From: Juglans regia
Lineage: Eukaryota > Streptophyta > Magnoliopsida > Fagales > Juglandaceae
Length of the DNA stretch: 64,000 nt
Assembly: GCF_001411555.2 (NCBI RefSeq)
Contig: NC_049916.1
Location: forward strand, 21,793,558 to 21,857,557
Direction of reading: 5' to 3'
Part shown: in pieces, positions 1 to 11,641 of the stretch
Numbering within the stretch: position 1 is the first letter of the stretch
Layout: the number at the start of each line of letters is the position of its first letter
Notes under the pieces: generated by a model
Database searches by the model: none
The model's input: the letters and a program-made list of their open reading frames with translations, nothing else
Told to the model about the DNA's origin: nothing
Translations under genes and position numbers: made by a program

Positions 1-1239
1 GCGGCTGTTGGGTTCCAGGAAGGCTTTGTAGGATCCATATTTGCGATTGCATTGGTCTTAGCATGTGTTGTATGATTCCCTCTCTTTATATAGTTATGAT
101 TCGCATAACATAAATAAAACCCCCTTAGACCTCACTATAAAACTTGTGTTACTATATTGTCTTGAACACCTCTTTTGATGTTTTAGTTATTATTTATTTG
201 CATTCTTTAACTATTTTCAAACAATGTGATAGAAGGATCATTAGAATAAATGTTTTCCATAATGGAGATGTCTGATGTAAATAATTTGGTGGCAGGTGAT
301 GTATGATGCCACTGGTGTGAGATTACATGCTGGACGCCAAGCAGAGGTTTGGTGCTCTTGTTGATCTTAGTTCTCTCCCCCTCCTTCCTTTCTGATGCCT
401 CAGTTTTTGTCCCGCATGATTTCTCCCATTCCTCTCTACAGTAGTTTTGTTGTTTGAATGCATTTGATTTACAGCTTTGTTTATAACATTGAGAAGCATG
501 AGCATCTTGCTTGCATTATAGTTGATTTATTTAGTGTAATTAATCTGAATATTATTCAGGTCTTAAATCGAATTGTATATGAACTTCCTGCTGAGCATCC
601 TCTGGCGGAGAGTAGACCACTGCGTGAACTTCTTGGTCACACCCCATTTCAGGTATGCTTTATTATATAAGACTGCCTTTATGATTAATTAGTGGAGCCA
701 CACGCCATATCTTTTAGGGTTGAAGGCATTTATGTGGATTTTTTTGGGTTTACTTGTCTAACCTGCCATGTTTATATTGAAATTGTTGATGGATAGTGTT
801 TTGATATTACTATTGGTCATCATAACATCTCTAAATTTAGTTGCTCTGTGGATTGGTAGAAATGGTGAAACTGATATATGTCGTCCACTTAAGTTTTAAG
901 GACTCATGCTAAGTTCCTAGCTTAAAATTGTTCAAGATTTAAGTGAATTTAAATGCCCATTTTACTAAAAGTTCTGTCTTCCACAGAACATCATGGGCCC
1001 TGTAATGCCATATTGGAAATTAAAACTCGTTTAGCTTGAGTTTATGGTGTGCCTATGATGTTTGTGTTGCTGGGTGCTAGCGGATTTTGATCTATGGTTA
1101 ACGTGCATTTGACAGAAGCTGTGAAATCCATTGTATCGTGTTGGTTATTGCCATCTTTCATCTTATTGTTTGATTACAGGTTATTGCTGGTGGAGTGCTC
1201 GGGATTGTCACGGCAGCTATCGGCCATTTGATACCTTGA
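1..1239 (+). CDS. DUF212 / acid phosphatase-vanadium haloperoxidase-related membrane protein, 3' part
   Basis: C-terminal part of a gene that begins before the window. Exons read by eye are 1-69, 296-346, 560-652 and 1180-1239, all in phase with GT-AG introns, ending at TGA 1237-1239. The joined peptide runs from AAVGFQEGFVGSIFAIALVL through VMYDATGVRLHAGRQAE and LPAEHPLAESRPLRELLGHT to IAGGVLGIVTAAIGHLIP. This is the conserved C-terminal half of plant DUF212 proteins, which are small multi-membrane-span proteins annotated as acid phosphatase/vanadium-dependent haloperoxidase-related. The YDATGVR and ELLGHTP motifs are diagnostic. Hydrophobic stretches at both ends fit transmembrane segments. 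The biochemical activity of the family is not established and the name comes from distant similarity to the PAP2 fold. The 3' UTR probably runs to about 1440. Confidence in the family is high; the N-terminus lies outside the window. Confidence 0.9.
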
Positions 1240-2556
1240 CCAGCAGCTGAGTTTGATGCTCATGTAGATCACGGATATCATCAGGCAGCATCTCTGATTA
1301 CCACATGTATTTGATGAAGCAAGAGAGTACAGAATTGCAACTCAGAAGATCCGTCAACCTTAATTCCTTAGAAATATGTAGCTCTTGTCTGCATATTCTT
1401 GTATTGAAATGCTTTCTTTTAATAGAAGTCTGCTAGCATTCAGAAGATGGGATTTGATTGATTCCATAGTTTTTTATGTAACAAAACTCTATAAACCTAA
1501 CAAAAAAGACGATTCTTGATTGTACCATGCTCAATTTGATCAGACTACAACAGTTCCCGTGTGATGTTGCTCAACTTGGGCTAAACGTTGGTCTCTGTGA
1601 CTCGATTCAAAATAAAACCTCATTGATTCGGCCGAAAGGAAAGAATGCCTTTGGGTCGTTTTTCTATTTGGTCATTCATTGTAATATTGTTTTATGATTC
1701 ACTTGATACTGAGATTGGGTCTTCCATGTGAGGATTTCTTTCTTTTCTCTCCTCTTCGCCCTGTTGTGTGTGTGTGTGTATTTACATACGAACAAAAATA
1801 ATGAATGTCTAATGGAAACTGAATAAATGCTGTATTTACACACCAAGAAATTTAATAGGCCATGTCATATATTCCATAAACGATCATATATCCTATGAAT
1901 CGTCCCTAAACAATGGATGAATCAGGTGTGTTCCAACATCCAACAGATTGCAAGAGATCTGTGGCACCTGTTCTTGCAGGTAATAAAGCTCCTTCAAAAC
2001 CAGATGGAGAGCTCAACTAAAGGCCATAGCATGAGCTCGTGGTTTCATAGATTTTTTTGGCTTTACACCCAAAATCGTAGGAAAAAAAAAGAAGAAAGAA
2101 GCCTTTTCTGGCTTTATATCCCACCGTGACGGTGAAGTAGGTGAGCTCTTCACTTCCACAACATTCATGTAATTCTCCCAAGTGATCAATGCCACCTTAC
2201 TTCCTCTAACGGTACCATCAGGCCATAAAACACATACCTAAGCAGAAAATCTGAATTCCTTTGCCACCTTGAGTGCAGCATTAGAACAATGGCATGGCTA
2301 TCGAATGGTTCATCGCACAAATATCTATCAATTTAGCAAGTCTCAAAGAACCAAGCGGGTTGCTTTCATTCAGAAGATATTTAGAGAGCTGTGCAATATC
2401 TATTGTAAAAACTCCATCCAGAATTGCTCTCTTTTGTCCCAACACCACCATTAACGACTAGATATACTGCATATCCAGCAAAAGGGACAACAATTCGTAA
2501 ATTCAGGAAAATGCCCGCAGGAAGCCAGGCTTGTGTATTGCCATATATAAAGCTAA
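1240..2556. other. 3' UTR and spacer with coding-like remnants on the minus strand
   Basis: After the 3' UTR of the DUF212 gene (to about 1440) there is no intact gene. On the minus strand, about 2110-2235 reads like a decayed exon (peptide LPDGTVRGSKVALITWENYM). A 69-codon stretch at 2381-2590 encodes hydrophobic sequence containing AGIFLNLRIVVPFAGYAVYL. I do not recognise the source gene. The fragments are broken up and the second abuts a MITE, so they look like a gene relic. Confidence 0.3.
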
Positions 2557-3031
2557 GCATTGGCAATGGACTAGCCAAATGCCAATGCAAGTCTAAACTT
2601 TAGCTAGATGTGAGAAAAGGCCTCCACATTGGACTAGCTAATGGTCCAAAGCTTAAGACTTGATGAATAGTAAATCTTAAGTCCTCTCCAAATTTGGCTA
2701 GCTACTATTCACAATGGAAAGCAATATTTAATTATTTTATCACTTCCCTCTCTCTTTGAATGGTAAAACATGTATGACATGCACATTATTTCTAATAATT
2801 GATAGAGTAGACACATTATTTCTATAAAGCATGAAGATTTAAGAAATATATAAATTGTATTTGCAAATAAAAAAATTAAAAAAAATAAAAAATATTATAT
2901 TATATTATTATTTTAACTTTATAATGGCTAGTCTAATGTAGACTCACCTAGTCAAAAATTGTTATTATAGCTAAAACTTAAAGATTCTAGCTAAACTTTA
3001 GACTTGGCAATGGCTAGACCATTGCCAATGC
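2557..3031. mobile_element. MITE with long terminal inverted repeats (about 475 bp)
   Basis: The left end begins GCATTGGCAATGGACTAGCC and the right end is its near-complement, finishing in CCATTGCCAATGC at 3031. The inverted similarity continues inward for about 45 bases to a shared TTTAGCTAG on the left and CTAGCTAAA on the right. The interior is AT-rich and non-coding. The ends resemble PIF/Harbinger (Tourist-like) elements; the left flank TAA fits a 3-bp target but the right flank TCA is not an exact match. The structure is clear and the superfamily is inferred. Confidence 0.75.
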
Positions 3032-4650
3032 TCAAGATTACAATATACAATTATGAAAGAATATGTAATTATCAAGGGAGGTGCTACTCCCACCGTTGGA
3101 CGCTCCAGTTGAGGACTCCCGTTAGTTGTTTTTTGTTATTGATTTTTTTTTTACATATATATTTTTAACATTTTTAGATATTTTTTAAAAGATAAAAAAT
3201 ATAATATTATTAAAAAGTACTTACTTAATCGATAGGTAAAAAAAATAATATTAAAAAAATAAAAAAATCCTAATAGTAACTTCTAACGGAAAGAATCAGC
3301 AGGAAGAATAGCATTTTCAAATTATTAATACAAGAACAACATGTGTTGGTTTACCAGAGTCTGCAACAGCTGGAACTAGGCCAAGAGCAGCAGGAACTCC
3401 CCTGGCTGCTCTGAACATTTGCTCTATTAAAAATGGCAATCTGGATGATAAATAATTGAATTTATAATGAAATTTAATAGGAACCAAAAAAAAAAAAAAA
3501 ATCTAGAAAAAAATAATACTGAATGCCAGGTTGTGAGCATCTTGAATGCCAGTATTCATTTCTGCACAAGTTATTTAAATTTTTTCAATGATTATTTTTC
3601 TAAGATTGGCCAAAACAGTTAGAAATATTCCTCCTCCAATCAACATAAATTGATCTCATCAACTAGGACATGGTTTCCCCGAATCCTGCTTAAAAAGTCA
3701 TCGATTTATTTTTAATTTTTATCTCATCTTATTTGTAAAATCAAACTGCTAAAACATATTCATATATTTCAGAAAACAAGATGCTCATTCAGATATGAAC
3801 AATGTTAGATACAGTCTTTAAATGGAGACTACAATATATTGAGTTATTTTAACTTTAAAATTTTTTAAAATTATAAAATTATTTTTCTTAAAATAATATT
3901 TTTTTTCATTTAATAACTTGTTTATACATATAATCTTCACTTAAAAGATTACAAATAAAATTTCTCTTCGCATATAGCCCTGGCCCTTTGGCACGTTAAG
4001 TAATGCATCAAATCTACGTCACAACAGAGTATCCAACTCCACGAAAGAATAGCTTAAAGGTGGTAATTTCTGAGCACGCCACGCGTCACAAAACAGATTC
4101 TTCCCAACTATTTTAGTGCATGAAGAACATATTAAATGTACTGGAGGGTTGCGAGAAGCTTCGTGGAAGAAAGAAAACACTGGTATCAGAGATGCCAGAG
4201 GACTAGTACTGTCTGCACAAAAGAGGGGTATTAACCAAGACCACTAGCAATTGGGAATCTATGAGCAACAGTCAACATGCTACATTTACCTCTTTCAAAC
4301 AAAGAATTAGAGACAACAGTACAAGGAGAAATAATCGCAAACTTCAAGCTGGGCGCCTTTCCCATTTGTTAGTGGAATTGTAATCTTCAAAATGGTTAAA
4401 AAAAAAAAAAAAATTAGTATTTTGCTCCCGTCATTATTCACTTTTATATTTTGATAATTTTTTCTTTATTTTTTTATAAGTAATTTTATATATAATTGTA
4501 AAATATATCAATATCATTTTAAAAAAGAGTAAGATCTATAATTAAAAAATTATTTTTTTATGTAAATCTCATATTTTATTTATTTCATATCTCATATTCA
4601 AATAATCCATCTATATTCCATTCATATAATACATCTAGTGCGAAAGCAGA
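3032..4650. other. AT-rich spacer
   Basis: No gene. A minus-strand coding-like stretch at about 3350-3425 (peptide RAARGVPAALGLVPAVADSG) may belong to the same unrecognised relic as the fragments at 2110-2590. The spacer contains the MITE at 3802-3967 and, around 4490-4600, a partial copy of the hairpin MITE family seen at 15661, 27144 and 61801. Confidence 0.4.
3802..3967 (-). mobile_element. MITE, family III copy 1
   Basis: The reverse complement of this stretch aligns over its whole length of about 165 bases with 60948-61106. Both run from GAGAAATTYTATTTGTA to ATCTAACATT and share the central TTTTATAATTTTAAAAAATTT. Two full-length copies in opposite orientations within one window show a short dispersed element. 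It has no coding capacity. Confidence 0.7.
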
Positions 4651-4654
4651 TTTT

Positions 4655-5040
4655 ACTATATGTTCTCTTTCCTCGAATTGTATATTAGGCCTAGAATATC
4701 AATTTCGAATACTAGAAACATGATGTTTAGAATCTCTAACTGAATAGCTATTAACATTATCTCTTCTAATCTTATTTATTTATAGGTCTAGATTTTTAAA
4801 TTGGTTTTCTATAGTACTAATTTCAGAGTCAGATAATACATGTGAGTCTGTCTTACTTAATACATTAATATGGAATTGTTTTGAGGTAGAAGCAGAATTA
4901 CTAATAGTTAATTTTTCTAATTTATTAGAGATTTGTTCTAATAAGTCATTTTTGCTTTTAGAAAAAGTAGTTTTTAAATGAGATGGAATCTCGTGAGGAA
5001 CAAACAATTTAAAATGATATGACGGTGGTCTCTCTTGCAT
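4655..5040 (-). pseudogene. Decayed caulimovirid-like (endogenous pararetrovirus) polyprotein fragment
   Basis: An 86-codon open stretch at 4780-5040 encodes a hydrophilic peptide with the features LLEQISNKLEKLTISNSAST and ISTIENQFKNL. After in-frame stops the same reading continues as INKI and then SRPNIQFEE. That spacing resembles a linker region I remember from plant endogenous pararetrovirus polyproteins. No reverse transcriptase, movement or coat motifs are visible. The fragment is interrupted by stops and flanked by MITE-rich AT DNA, so it is an old inactive insertion. A Ty3-like Gag fragment is the alternative. Confidence 0.45.
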
Positions 5041-5604
5041 GCATCAAGGAATTTAAAAGGATCAATGACTTCTCACAAAAATGAACGATCCTTTTACTCA
5101 TAATGTTCATGTCAGATGGAGAAAATCATATAATTGAGAATGGAGTTTTGAACTTATGGCTGTTATTACACTGCAATTTCCAAAACAAGTTGCAAAGAAG
5201 CAAGAAGGTACACCGAATGTGGACTTTAAGGGTCAATTTAGATAGCCAATTCAGATAAAATAAAATGAGTTGTTTTGAATAGTAATAAAAATTTTTTAGT
5301 TAATATGAGATAAAATAGTTTATGAAAAAAATATATATTTAGATAATAAGATAAAATGAGATAATTTTAATATTTTAAGATTTGATAAGAGGTAGGTCCT
5401 ACTGTTTTATTGAATATCTAAATTGTATACTGTTTAAGTACTGTTTATTTCAATTTTCTGATTATATACTGTTTATATACTGTTTACTTCAATTTTGATA
5501 CTGTTGACGTGATGTTTATCTCAATTTTCTTACTATTTTTACTGTTTATTTAAATATATATTTTTAAAATTTAAGAAATGAAATATCATATTTAGATATT
5601 TAAG

Positions 5605-5758
5605 ATATGTTTAGATGTTGAATTGAATTGAGATATTGAATTGAATTGAGATGATAAAGTATTGTTAGAATATTATTTTTTAATATTATTATTATTTTAT
5701 AATTTAAAAAAATTATAATAATAAATTGAAATAGATTTAAGAATTAAACTAAACATAT
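5605..5758. mobile_element. MITE, family I (GTTTGGAT/GAGATGAG type)
   Basis: The ends are inverted: ATATGTTTAG at the left and CTAAACATAT at the right. They are followed by the GAATTGAGATGAT-type subterminal sequence and the central AATATTATTATTATTTTATAA core. The same core recurs near 6600, 16450, 51310 and 59640. Confidence 0.6.
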
Positions 5759-6283
5759 ATTACTGTACGGTACAACTATAGTACAGATGTTAACTGTTAA
5801 GCCTTAAAAGGGAGGGGATATTGTCATTCATGGATATGTGACCATTTTGGTGCCTCTGGCTCTGCTCACTGCTGTTAAAGATGACGACCACTGCATTTAC
5901 CAGTTGCTCCACACTCAGCACAGTAAAGTGGCTCCAAAAACTTGGTCAAGATGGGACAACATTTCAATCATTTAATAAGCCTGTTTTTTTTTTTTTTTTT
6001 TTTTTTACGGTTCAGACCCACATCTGCTACCCCTCATGGACATGTGAAAAAGGGTCAGAATTCAGAAACCCAGAGGCCACTTTTATAAATCATTCATCCA
6101 GAGGGGAAAAAACCCTATTATCAGTCCTAGCGCGACAGTCCATCAGATAATCTGACACTTAGCCAATCCTCCACCGTCAACTTGTCACCCATCGGATCCA
6201 CTTTCAGCTAGTAGCCGTTAGAAAGTGACAACCGTATTCCAAAACAACTCTCTGATCTCTCTGAGGAAGGGAAGGGAATTATA

Positions 6284-6456
6284 TGAGAAATATTTTATTT
6301 AATTATATAAAATTAATTTTATAAATTAATATATTTTAATGTAATTTTATAAATTATAAAATTATTTTTATTATAATACAAATATCACGATTTATACAAA
6401 TTAACGTAAATTTATAAGATTATTTTTATGTAATTTGACTATAATATTTTATTTTA
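6284..6456. mobile_element. MITE, family IV
   Basis: Starts GAGAAATATTTTATTTAATT and ends near ACTATAATATTTTAT, with internal inverted TATATAAAAATTAATTTTATAA-like blocks. It shares its layout with 27549-27722, 29759-29925 and 51696-51870, a family recognisable by ATTATATAAAAATAATCT near one end and the complement near the other. Confidence 0.5.
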
Positions 6457-6522
6457 TTTTTTTCTCACTGCATCATTATTATATTTATTGATTTGTATTT
6501 TTTTTCACTGTATTAATTATTT

Positions 6523-6704
6523 AGGCTTTGTTTGAAAGTTAAGCTCATCTCAATTTATCATTATAATTTTTTTAAATTTTAACATAAAATATAATAAAAA
6601 ATTTAATTTTTTAAATTTTAAAATAATAATAATAATAAATAATAATATTTTAATAATATTTTATCATCTCAACTCAACTCACTTCAACATCTAAACTCAC
6701 CCTT
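6523..6704. mobile_element. MITE, family I
   Basis: The left end TTAGGCTTTGTTTGAAAGTT is answered at the right by the imperfect complement AACATCTAAACTCACCCTTA. GCTCATCTC at the left and CATCTCAACTCAACTC at the right are the family's subterminal repeats. Non-coding, AT-rich core. Confidence 0.6.
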
Positions 6705-7529
6705 AATGTCTCGGAAACTCATCCCCAGATTCCGTTTGTGAGTGAAGGTAAAATTGCGGGTTGCACACTTCCACTTGCACCCCACCATGCATTAGTCGGA
6801 TTTGCGACTGAGAAAGTTCAGCAATACATATTTATTTACCCCTGAAGAAAAAGGTTCATCAATTCCCATGCAAATAGTTATTCTATTGCAGTATTGCGTT
6901 ATGTCTTTTTTTAAAGATGCTGGCTGGTTCCAGTTTTTAACCACGTAACTTTTTGTTAGTATTATAATATCTGATGGATCTGGGATTTCATCTCAATCTC
7001 TCTCTGCAACTCTCAAAATTCCATGTTTTTAAGGTACTATTCTCTACAGATTTACCTTCCCTTCTGCAAAACCCATCTGGCATTTGTGTCGTTGAGCAGG
7101 AGCTGTTGCATTATGAGGCCTTAATGCTTTTTCTACTCGATCTTAAGTTTAGCAACCCAAAACCATATTTATATGGATAGATTTCAGATGGGGTCCTTGC
7201 TGCAGTGAAGGAAATTACGGATATGTGGGGGGGTTCCCGTTCCTGCAGGGTATACTGGTTTTTGTTTGATGCTACCCACTGGCCAATGTGTTATATTTAT
7301 TTGTAAATTTAAACCCCATGTTTCCTGTCGGGTGGGTTGGAAAAAAAAAAATACTTTAGGCATCTCGGACCTGAATCATTTCGATTTGCCTCTAGCGTCT
7401 GTTCTGCTTAATCACAGGTTGGAAAGCTTTTAACTTCCATTCACAATGACTTGAATGGAGTTTGGTCTGGTTTGTGGTCATCTTTAACTGATCTTGTGAG
7501 GGAGACAGACAACTTTGTTGAGTTTGAAA

Positions 7530-9168
7530 ATGAGATCTGTAGAGGATAAGGGGTGTTACAACCATGGGTCAACGGCTGAGATTTCAACTAGCAGTGCCAC
7601 TAGTTTTGAGTTTCACAAAGGTAATGGAGCTAATACCCGCAATCATAGGACTGCCTTGGGTAAACCGACACCCTCAAAATGGGACGATGCACAAAAATGG
7701 CTGGTTGGATTGTCAAGAGTGGGAGAAAAAAGCCAGTCGAAAACCAAGCCACGGAATTCAAATGCTGATGACCTGAGACTAATAGCTCCTGTTCCACAAA
7801 AGGAGCAGGATTACTCGAGCGGTGAGGAGGATGAAGGTGAAGAAGAACAAAATGGATGTGCCGTTTCTGCAATGACAGATCAGTATGGAGTGGAAACAAA
7901 GAAGGTGGACGAGTCAGTTTGGCGTAGCGGTAAGCCTTCAGAGAGTTCAACACCGGCTGTGCGATCAATATGTGTGAGGGACATGGGAACTGAGATGACC
8001 CCAGCTGCAAGCCTTGAGCCTTCAAGAACAGCCACCCCGATTAGAGCCACAACTCCTGCAGCAAGGAGCCCTGTAGCTTCGGGATCCTCCACCCCAGTCA
8101 GGTGTCAAAATGGAAAGCAAAACGAGGGGTATCAGACTGATGGCAGAGGAGAAGCCATTCCTATTGGCAGGGGGAGTGGGGCGAGCAGACAGTGCGGAGG
8201 CGACTCAAATGATTGCAATAGGCCTGATCAGAACAAGAATTCAGATCAAGGTAAAACGATGAGTCCTTTAGAAAGCAGAGCAATGGCTTGGGATGAGGCA
8301 GAACGTGCCAAATACATGGCAAGGTAACCATAGAATGCTCTTTCCTAGCATGTAATCAAACGAAGTACAATATAGTAAGTTTCCCCACATTTTCATAGGT
8401 CACCAAAGGCCTCAGAGAATGTATTATCAAGTATGATTTGTTTATCTGCTGTGAATCTGCAGGTATAAGCGTGAAGAGGTGAAGATACAAGCCTGGGAAA
8501 ATCATGAGAAGAGGAAGGCTGAGATGGCAATGAGGAAAATGGAGGTATTTCTTTTTTATTCAGGATTTCATAAAAAAAAGAACTGGAAAACCATGTATCT
8601 TCATTTATATTCATGGTCTCGGTTAGCCAAGCCATTGTAAAGATTAGAAAAGAAGAAAAAATAAGAATGGTGTGGACATGACAAGGAAAGCTGCATTGAA
8701 ACTTAAAAGCTATAAGCATATGAGTCAATTTATTCCAGGGAATGCAGACCAATAAGTTTGCAGCAAACGCCTCTCTCATATCATGCTTCATGAAAATTCC
8801 AACATCCATTGCTTAGGGTGCCTCAGTAATTATATGGAAGAATTAAGACTTACAAGTATATATAGCTGTAACAGTTCATCATATGGTCTGCTCAAATACC
8901 ACCATGGAGATTTACCATTTAATTTTAGCTTTTCTTACCACTAATATTCTAAAAATAGGTGAAAGCTGAGAGATTGAAAGCAAGGGCACAAGAGAGATTG
9001 GCAAACAAACTTGCTGCAACTAGAAGAATAGCTGAAGAAAAGCGCGCAAATGCCGAGGCCGAACTGAATGAGAAAGCAGCAAAGACTTCTGAGACAGCAG
9101 ATTATATAAGAAGGACGGGTCACTTGCCCTATACATTCTCATTCAAGTTGCCTTCTCTTTGCTGGTAG
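7530..9168 (+). CDS. Remorin family protein (group 6-like), 361 aa
   Basis: Three exons are read: 7530-8323, 8463-8544 and 8959-9168, giving 362 codons with stop. The start is the first ATG (MRSVEDKG) after an in-frame TGA at 7497. Residues about 35-60 contain TALGKPTPSKWDDAQKWLVG. The middle is acidic, then Ser/Thr/Pro-rich with RDMGTEMTP and SRTATPIRATTP, typical of long-tailed remorins and a likely phosphorylation region. From about residue 245 to the end is the Remorin_C domain, with AWDEAERAKYMARYKREEVK, KIQAWENHEKRKAE and a helical coiled coil rich in Lys, Glu and Ala. The C-terminal anchor ends SFKLPSLCW, where a Cys near the end suits membrane association. Remorins are plant plasma-membrane nanodomain scaffolds. 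An upstream 5' UTR exon is likely. Confidence is high. Confidence 0.95.
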
Positions 9169-11641
9169 CAACTCTGCATTTACATTTACATGTAACTTTT
9201 GCCAGTTATTTGAATTATATGTAAGCTTTTGCATATGCTACTGATGTTGCAAAAAAATGCATTCACATGTGGTTCCTTCAATAAATTTTGGACACCCTTT
9301 TCTGGGGAAGTCTTCTTTCTCTTTTTGCATTGTACATTGAGCAGGGGAAGCAGAAGACCATTCAAAGTCGTATATTGGCCATTTGCTGCTATTAATAGAT
9401 TGATTGTAGTAATTTTTTTTAATATAAAATAATTGCTTATAAATATCCTGCCTTTTCTTCCTTTTTGAGAGAGAACATTGATTTTCAGTCAATCCCCATG
9501 ATAATACAAACAACAGGAACATCCAGAACAAAGTCTTCAATCATAAATACACTGAAGTGGCTGTATATATCTTCATAGCCTGAGCCTAATCTTTATAAGT
9601 CGGACTGGAAGATAGTGTGGGTGGGGTCAAAGAGGTGGGGAGTGGTGTAGAGATGTTGAGGAATGCTCGTGATGTGTATGCCTTCTATCATATCTTGGGA
9701 AGCGGCCCAACTGGCGAGATAGTTCGTACTTCTGTGAGCTTTTTGGGTTAACCAATTACAGCCGTTGAATCAAGCTACAATATTCTTGAAGATTGGGATA
9801 ATTCTCTTGGGAAGATAGCTACCTCTGTTAGAGGAGGAATTAGTTTAGAATGTGTAAGTTGCACTTATTTAAAAATAAGTAAGTTTATCATTAAAAACAA
9901 ATCATGTGAATTTTAAATTTATCCATATTTTAGAATTTGTATATTTTAAAATTATAAATATAATTTTTTTTAAAACATTCTTAAGATATTAATTTACACA
10001 CTTTAAAATTATAAATATCATTTGTGAGAAAAGATCATAAAATTTTAGAGACGTGTAATTTTGTTGCTGGTTTACCCGATTAACCATTTTATTTGAAGAC
10101 AATATTCTCATAACAAAATGAAATCACGTAGAATTGTAAAATAATTGTAAGATATTTGTAAGGTTATCATTTTTCAATATTTTGTACCTCTCTTATTTGA
10201 GAAAAATGAAAGAAAAAAATAATGCAATTCTCTTATGTATGGGTGTAGTTAATTCGATTTTAGACATATTTCAGAATTGAATTGTATGGGTGATACTCGT
10301 ATGGTGTGAGATGGAGTGGGCCCTTCTCCGATGTCGGGAGTGGGATCAAAACTAATGTTTTGAATACCATACCGAATATCGTATTAGTCAAGATACTAAA
10401 AAGAAATATTTCGATATCGATATCGTTTCATATACTATTTTAAGATAGTCGATATATAAATAAATTATATATAAAAATAATATAAAAATTCACTCTTAAA
10501 AACAAACAGCCCCTAGTTCCACGTCTTCGTCTTCGTCTTCGTCTCCGTCTCCGTCTCTGTTGCCTTTATCTGTCACATAGGTAGTCATTAATTCTCATCC
10601 CAATTGTTCGCAATTTTTAAATCGGGATTGACTATTGAGATAGAAATTAAAATTTAAATAAAATATTATTAAAATATATATTTTAATATTATTATTATTT
10701 TAAAATTGGGTAGTGATAGGCTTACTATCTATCTACTACCCATCTACTACTTGTAATGTTTTTATTTTTTTATCATTTTATTTTAAATATTTTTTTAACA
10801 TCCTTAATCATTAAGAAAAAATTAAAAAAATATATAAATTTACTAATTATCACTTCCTTAACTATTAAGTAAAATAAAAAATTATAAAAAAAATCAAATA
10901 TAAAAAAAATAGTAAATGAGTAGTAAGAGGGTAGTAACCTTATCATTTTCCTTTAAAATTTAAATAAATTAAAATTTATTTTATTTTATATAAAAATTTA
11001 TAATAATTAGATGAAAGAAAATTACACGAGAGATGTTGTAAAAACAAATTAGTCCTAATCGTCTTCATCAGCAGATATCAGGATCGGTTTTTTCGTGTAG
11101 GGCTTATGAATTCCCTCCTCCCTCCTTTTTTTTACAATTTCATTTTTTGCCTTTGGTTGCTGAGGAAACTTAAGAAATAGATCAGGTCTTGAACTCTAGG
11201 TCTTCTTTGGGAATTGGGACGGTTGGGGGTTGTTTTTTTTCATTTTATTAACATTCTAGTAAAATTTATGCGTCTGTGTATTTCATCAACTAAACAGAGG
11301 CGTTGATTTTTGTGTCGAGCATTTTGCAAGAAAGGATTTGATCTACCCCCTCCCATGTGTCTCTCGGCAGTCGGCATGGAAATTGGGGATTACAATTTTA
11401 TTTGAAATTAGGTTGTGAAATTCTAGGCATAGGATTGAGTAAAGCTGCTAAGATTTCAATTATCTGAGAGCTTCGATTAAGAGGCAAATTATTTATTGGA
11501 CGAGTCAAAAAATTTTCTGGCGTTTTCTTTTCTCGGCATCCAAACAAAGCCGTTAGGTCTGAGAGTTCAAGATTTTGATCTGTGAGAATTTCATAATCAT
11601 TTTCTAAACTACTTTCAGGGTTTGACTGAGAAGAGGTTGTA
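9169..11641. other. Remorin 3' flank and MED7 upstream region
   Basis: No gene. From 9850 to 10500 it is AT-rich with repeat-like stretches; 10350-10500 is rich in imperfect GATATCG motifs. At 10524-10618 and 11060-11235 lie two blocks homologous to DNA just upstream of the proteasome gene at 62.6-62.9 kb, separated here by about 430 bases of AT-rich DNA that contains a family I MITE core. The MED7 5' UTR probably lies in 11060-11641. Confidence 0.5.
10524..11235 (+). repeat. Copy A of a leader segment shared with the PBE1 gene (interrupted)
   Basis: Block A1 (about 10524-10618) is CGTCTTCGTCT-rich, then TTTATCTGTCACATAGGTAG and TCTCATCCCAATTGTTCGCA. It matches 62620-62700. Block A2 (about 11060-11235), with ATCAGGATCGGTTTTTT, AGGTCTTGAACTCTAGGT and GGTTGGGGGTTGT, matches 62712-62895. 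An insertion of about 430 bases separates A1 from A2 here but not at the other copy. Confidence 0.8.

Larger units (their letters stand above)
5041..7400. other. MITE-rich spacer upstream of the remorin gene
   Basis: No gene is supported. It holds three short elements (5605-5758, 6284-6456, 6523-6704), a T run of about 21 at 5985-6006, and a related AT-rich GAGAT-containing stretch at about 5225-5400. From about 6960 on the base composition becomes more balanced and may include a 5' UTR exon and leader intron of the remorin gene, with a possible acceptor near 7419. Confidence 0.4.
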
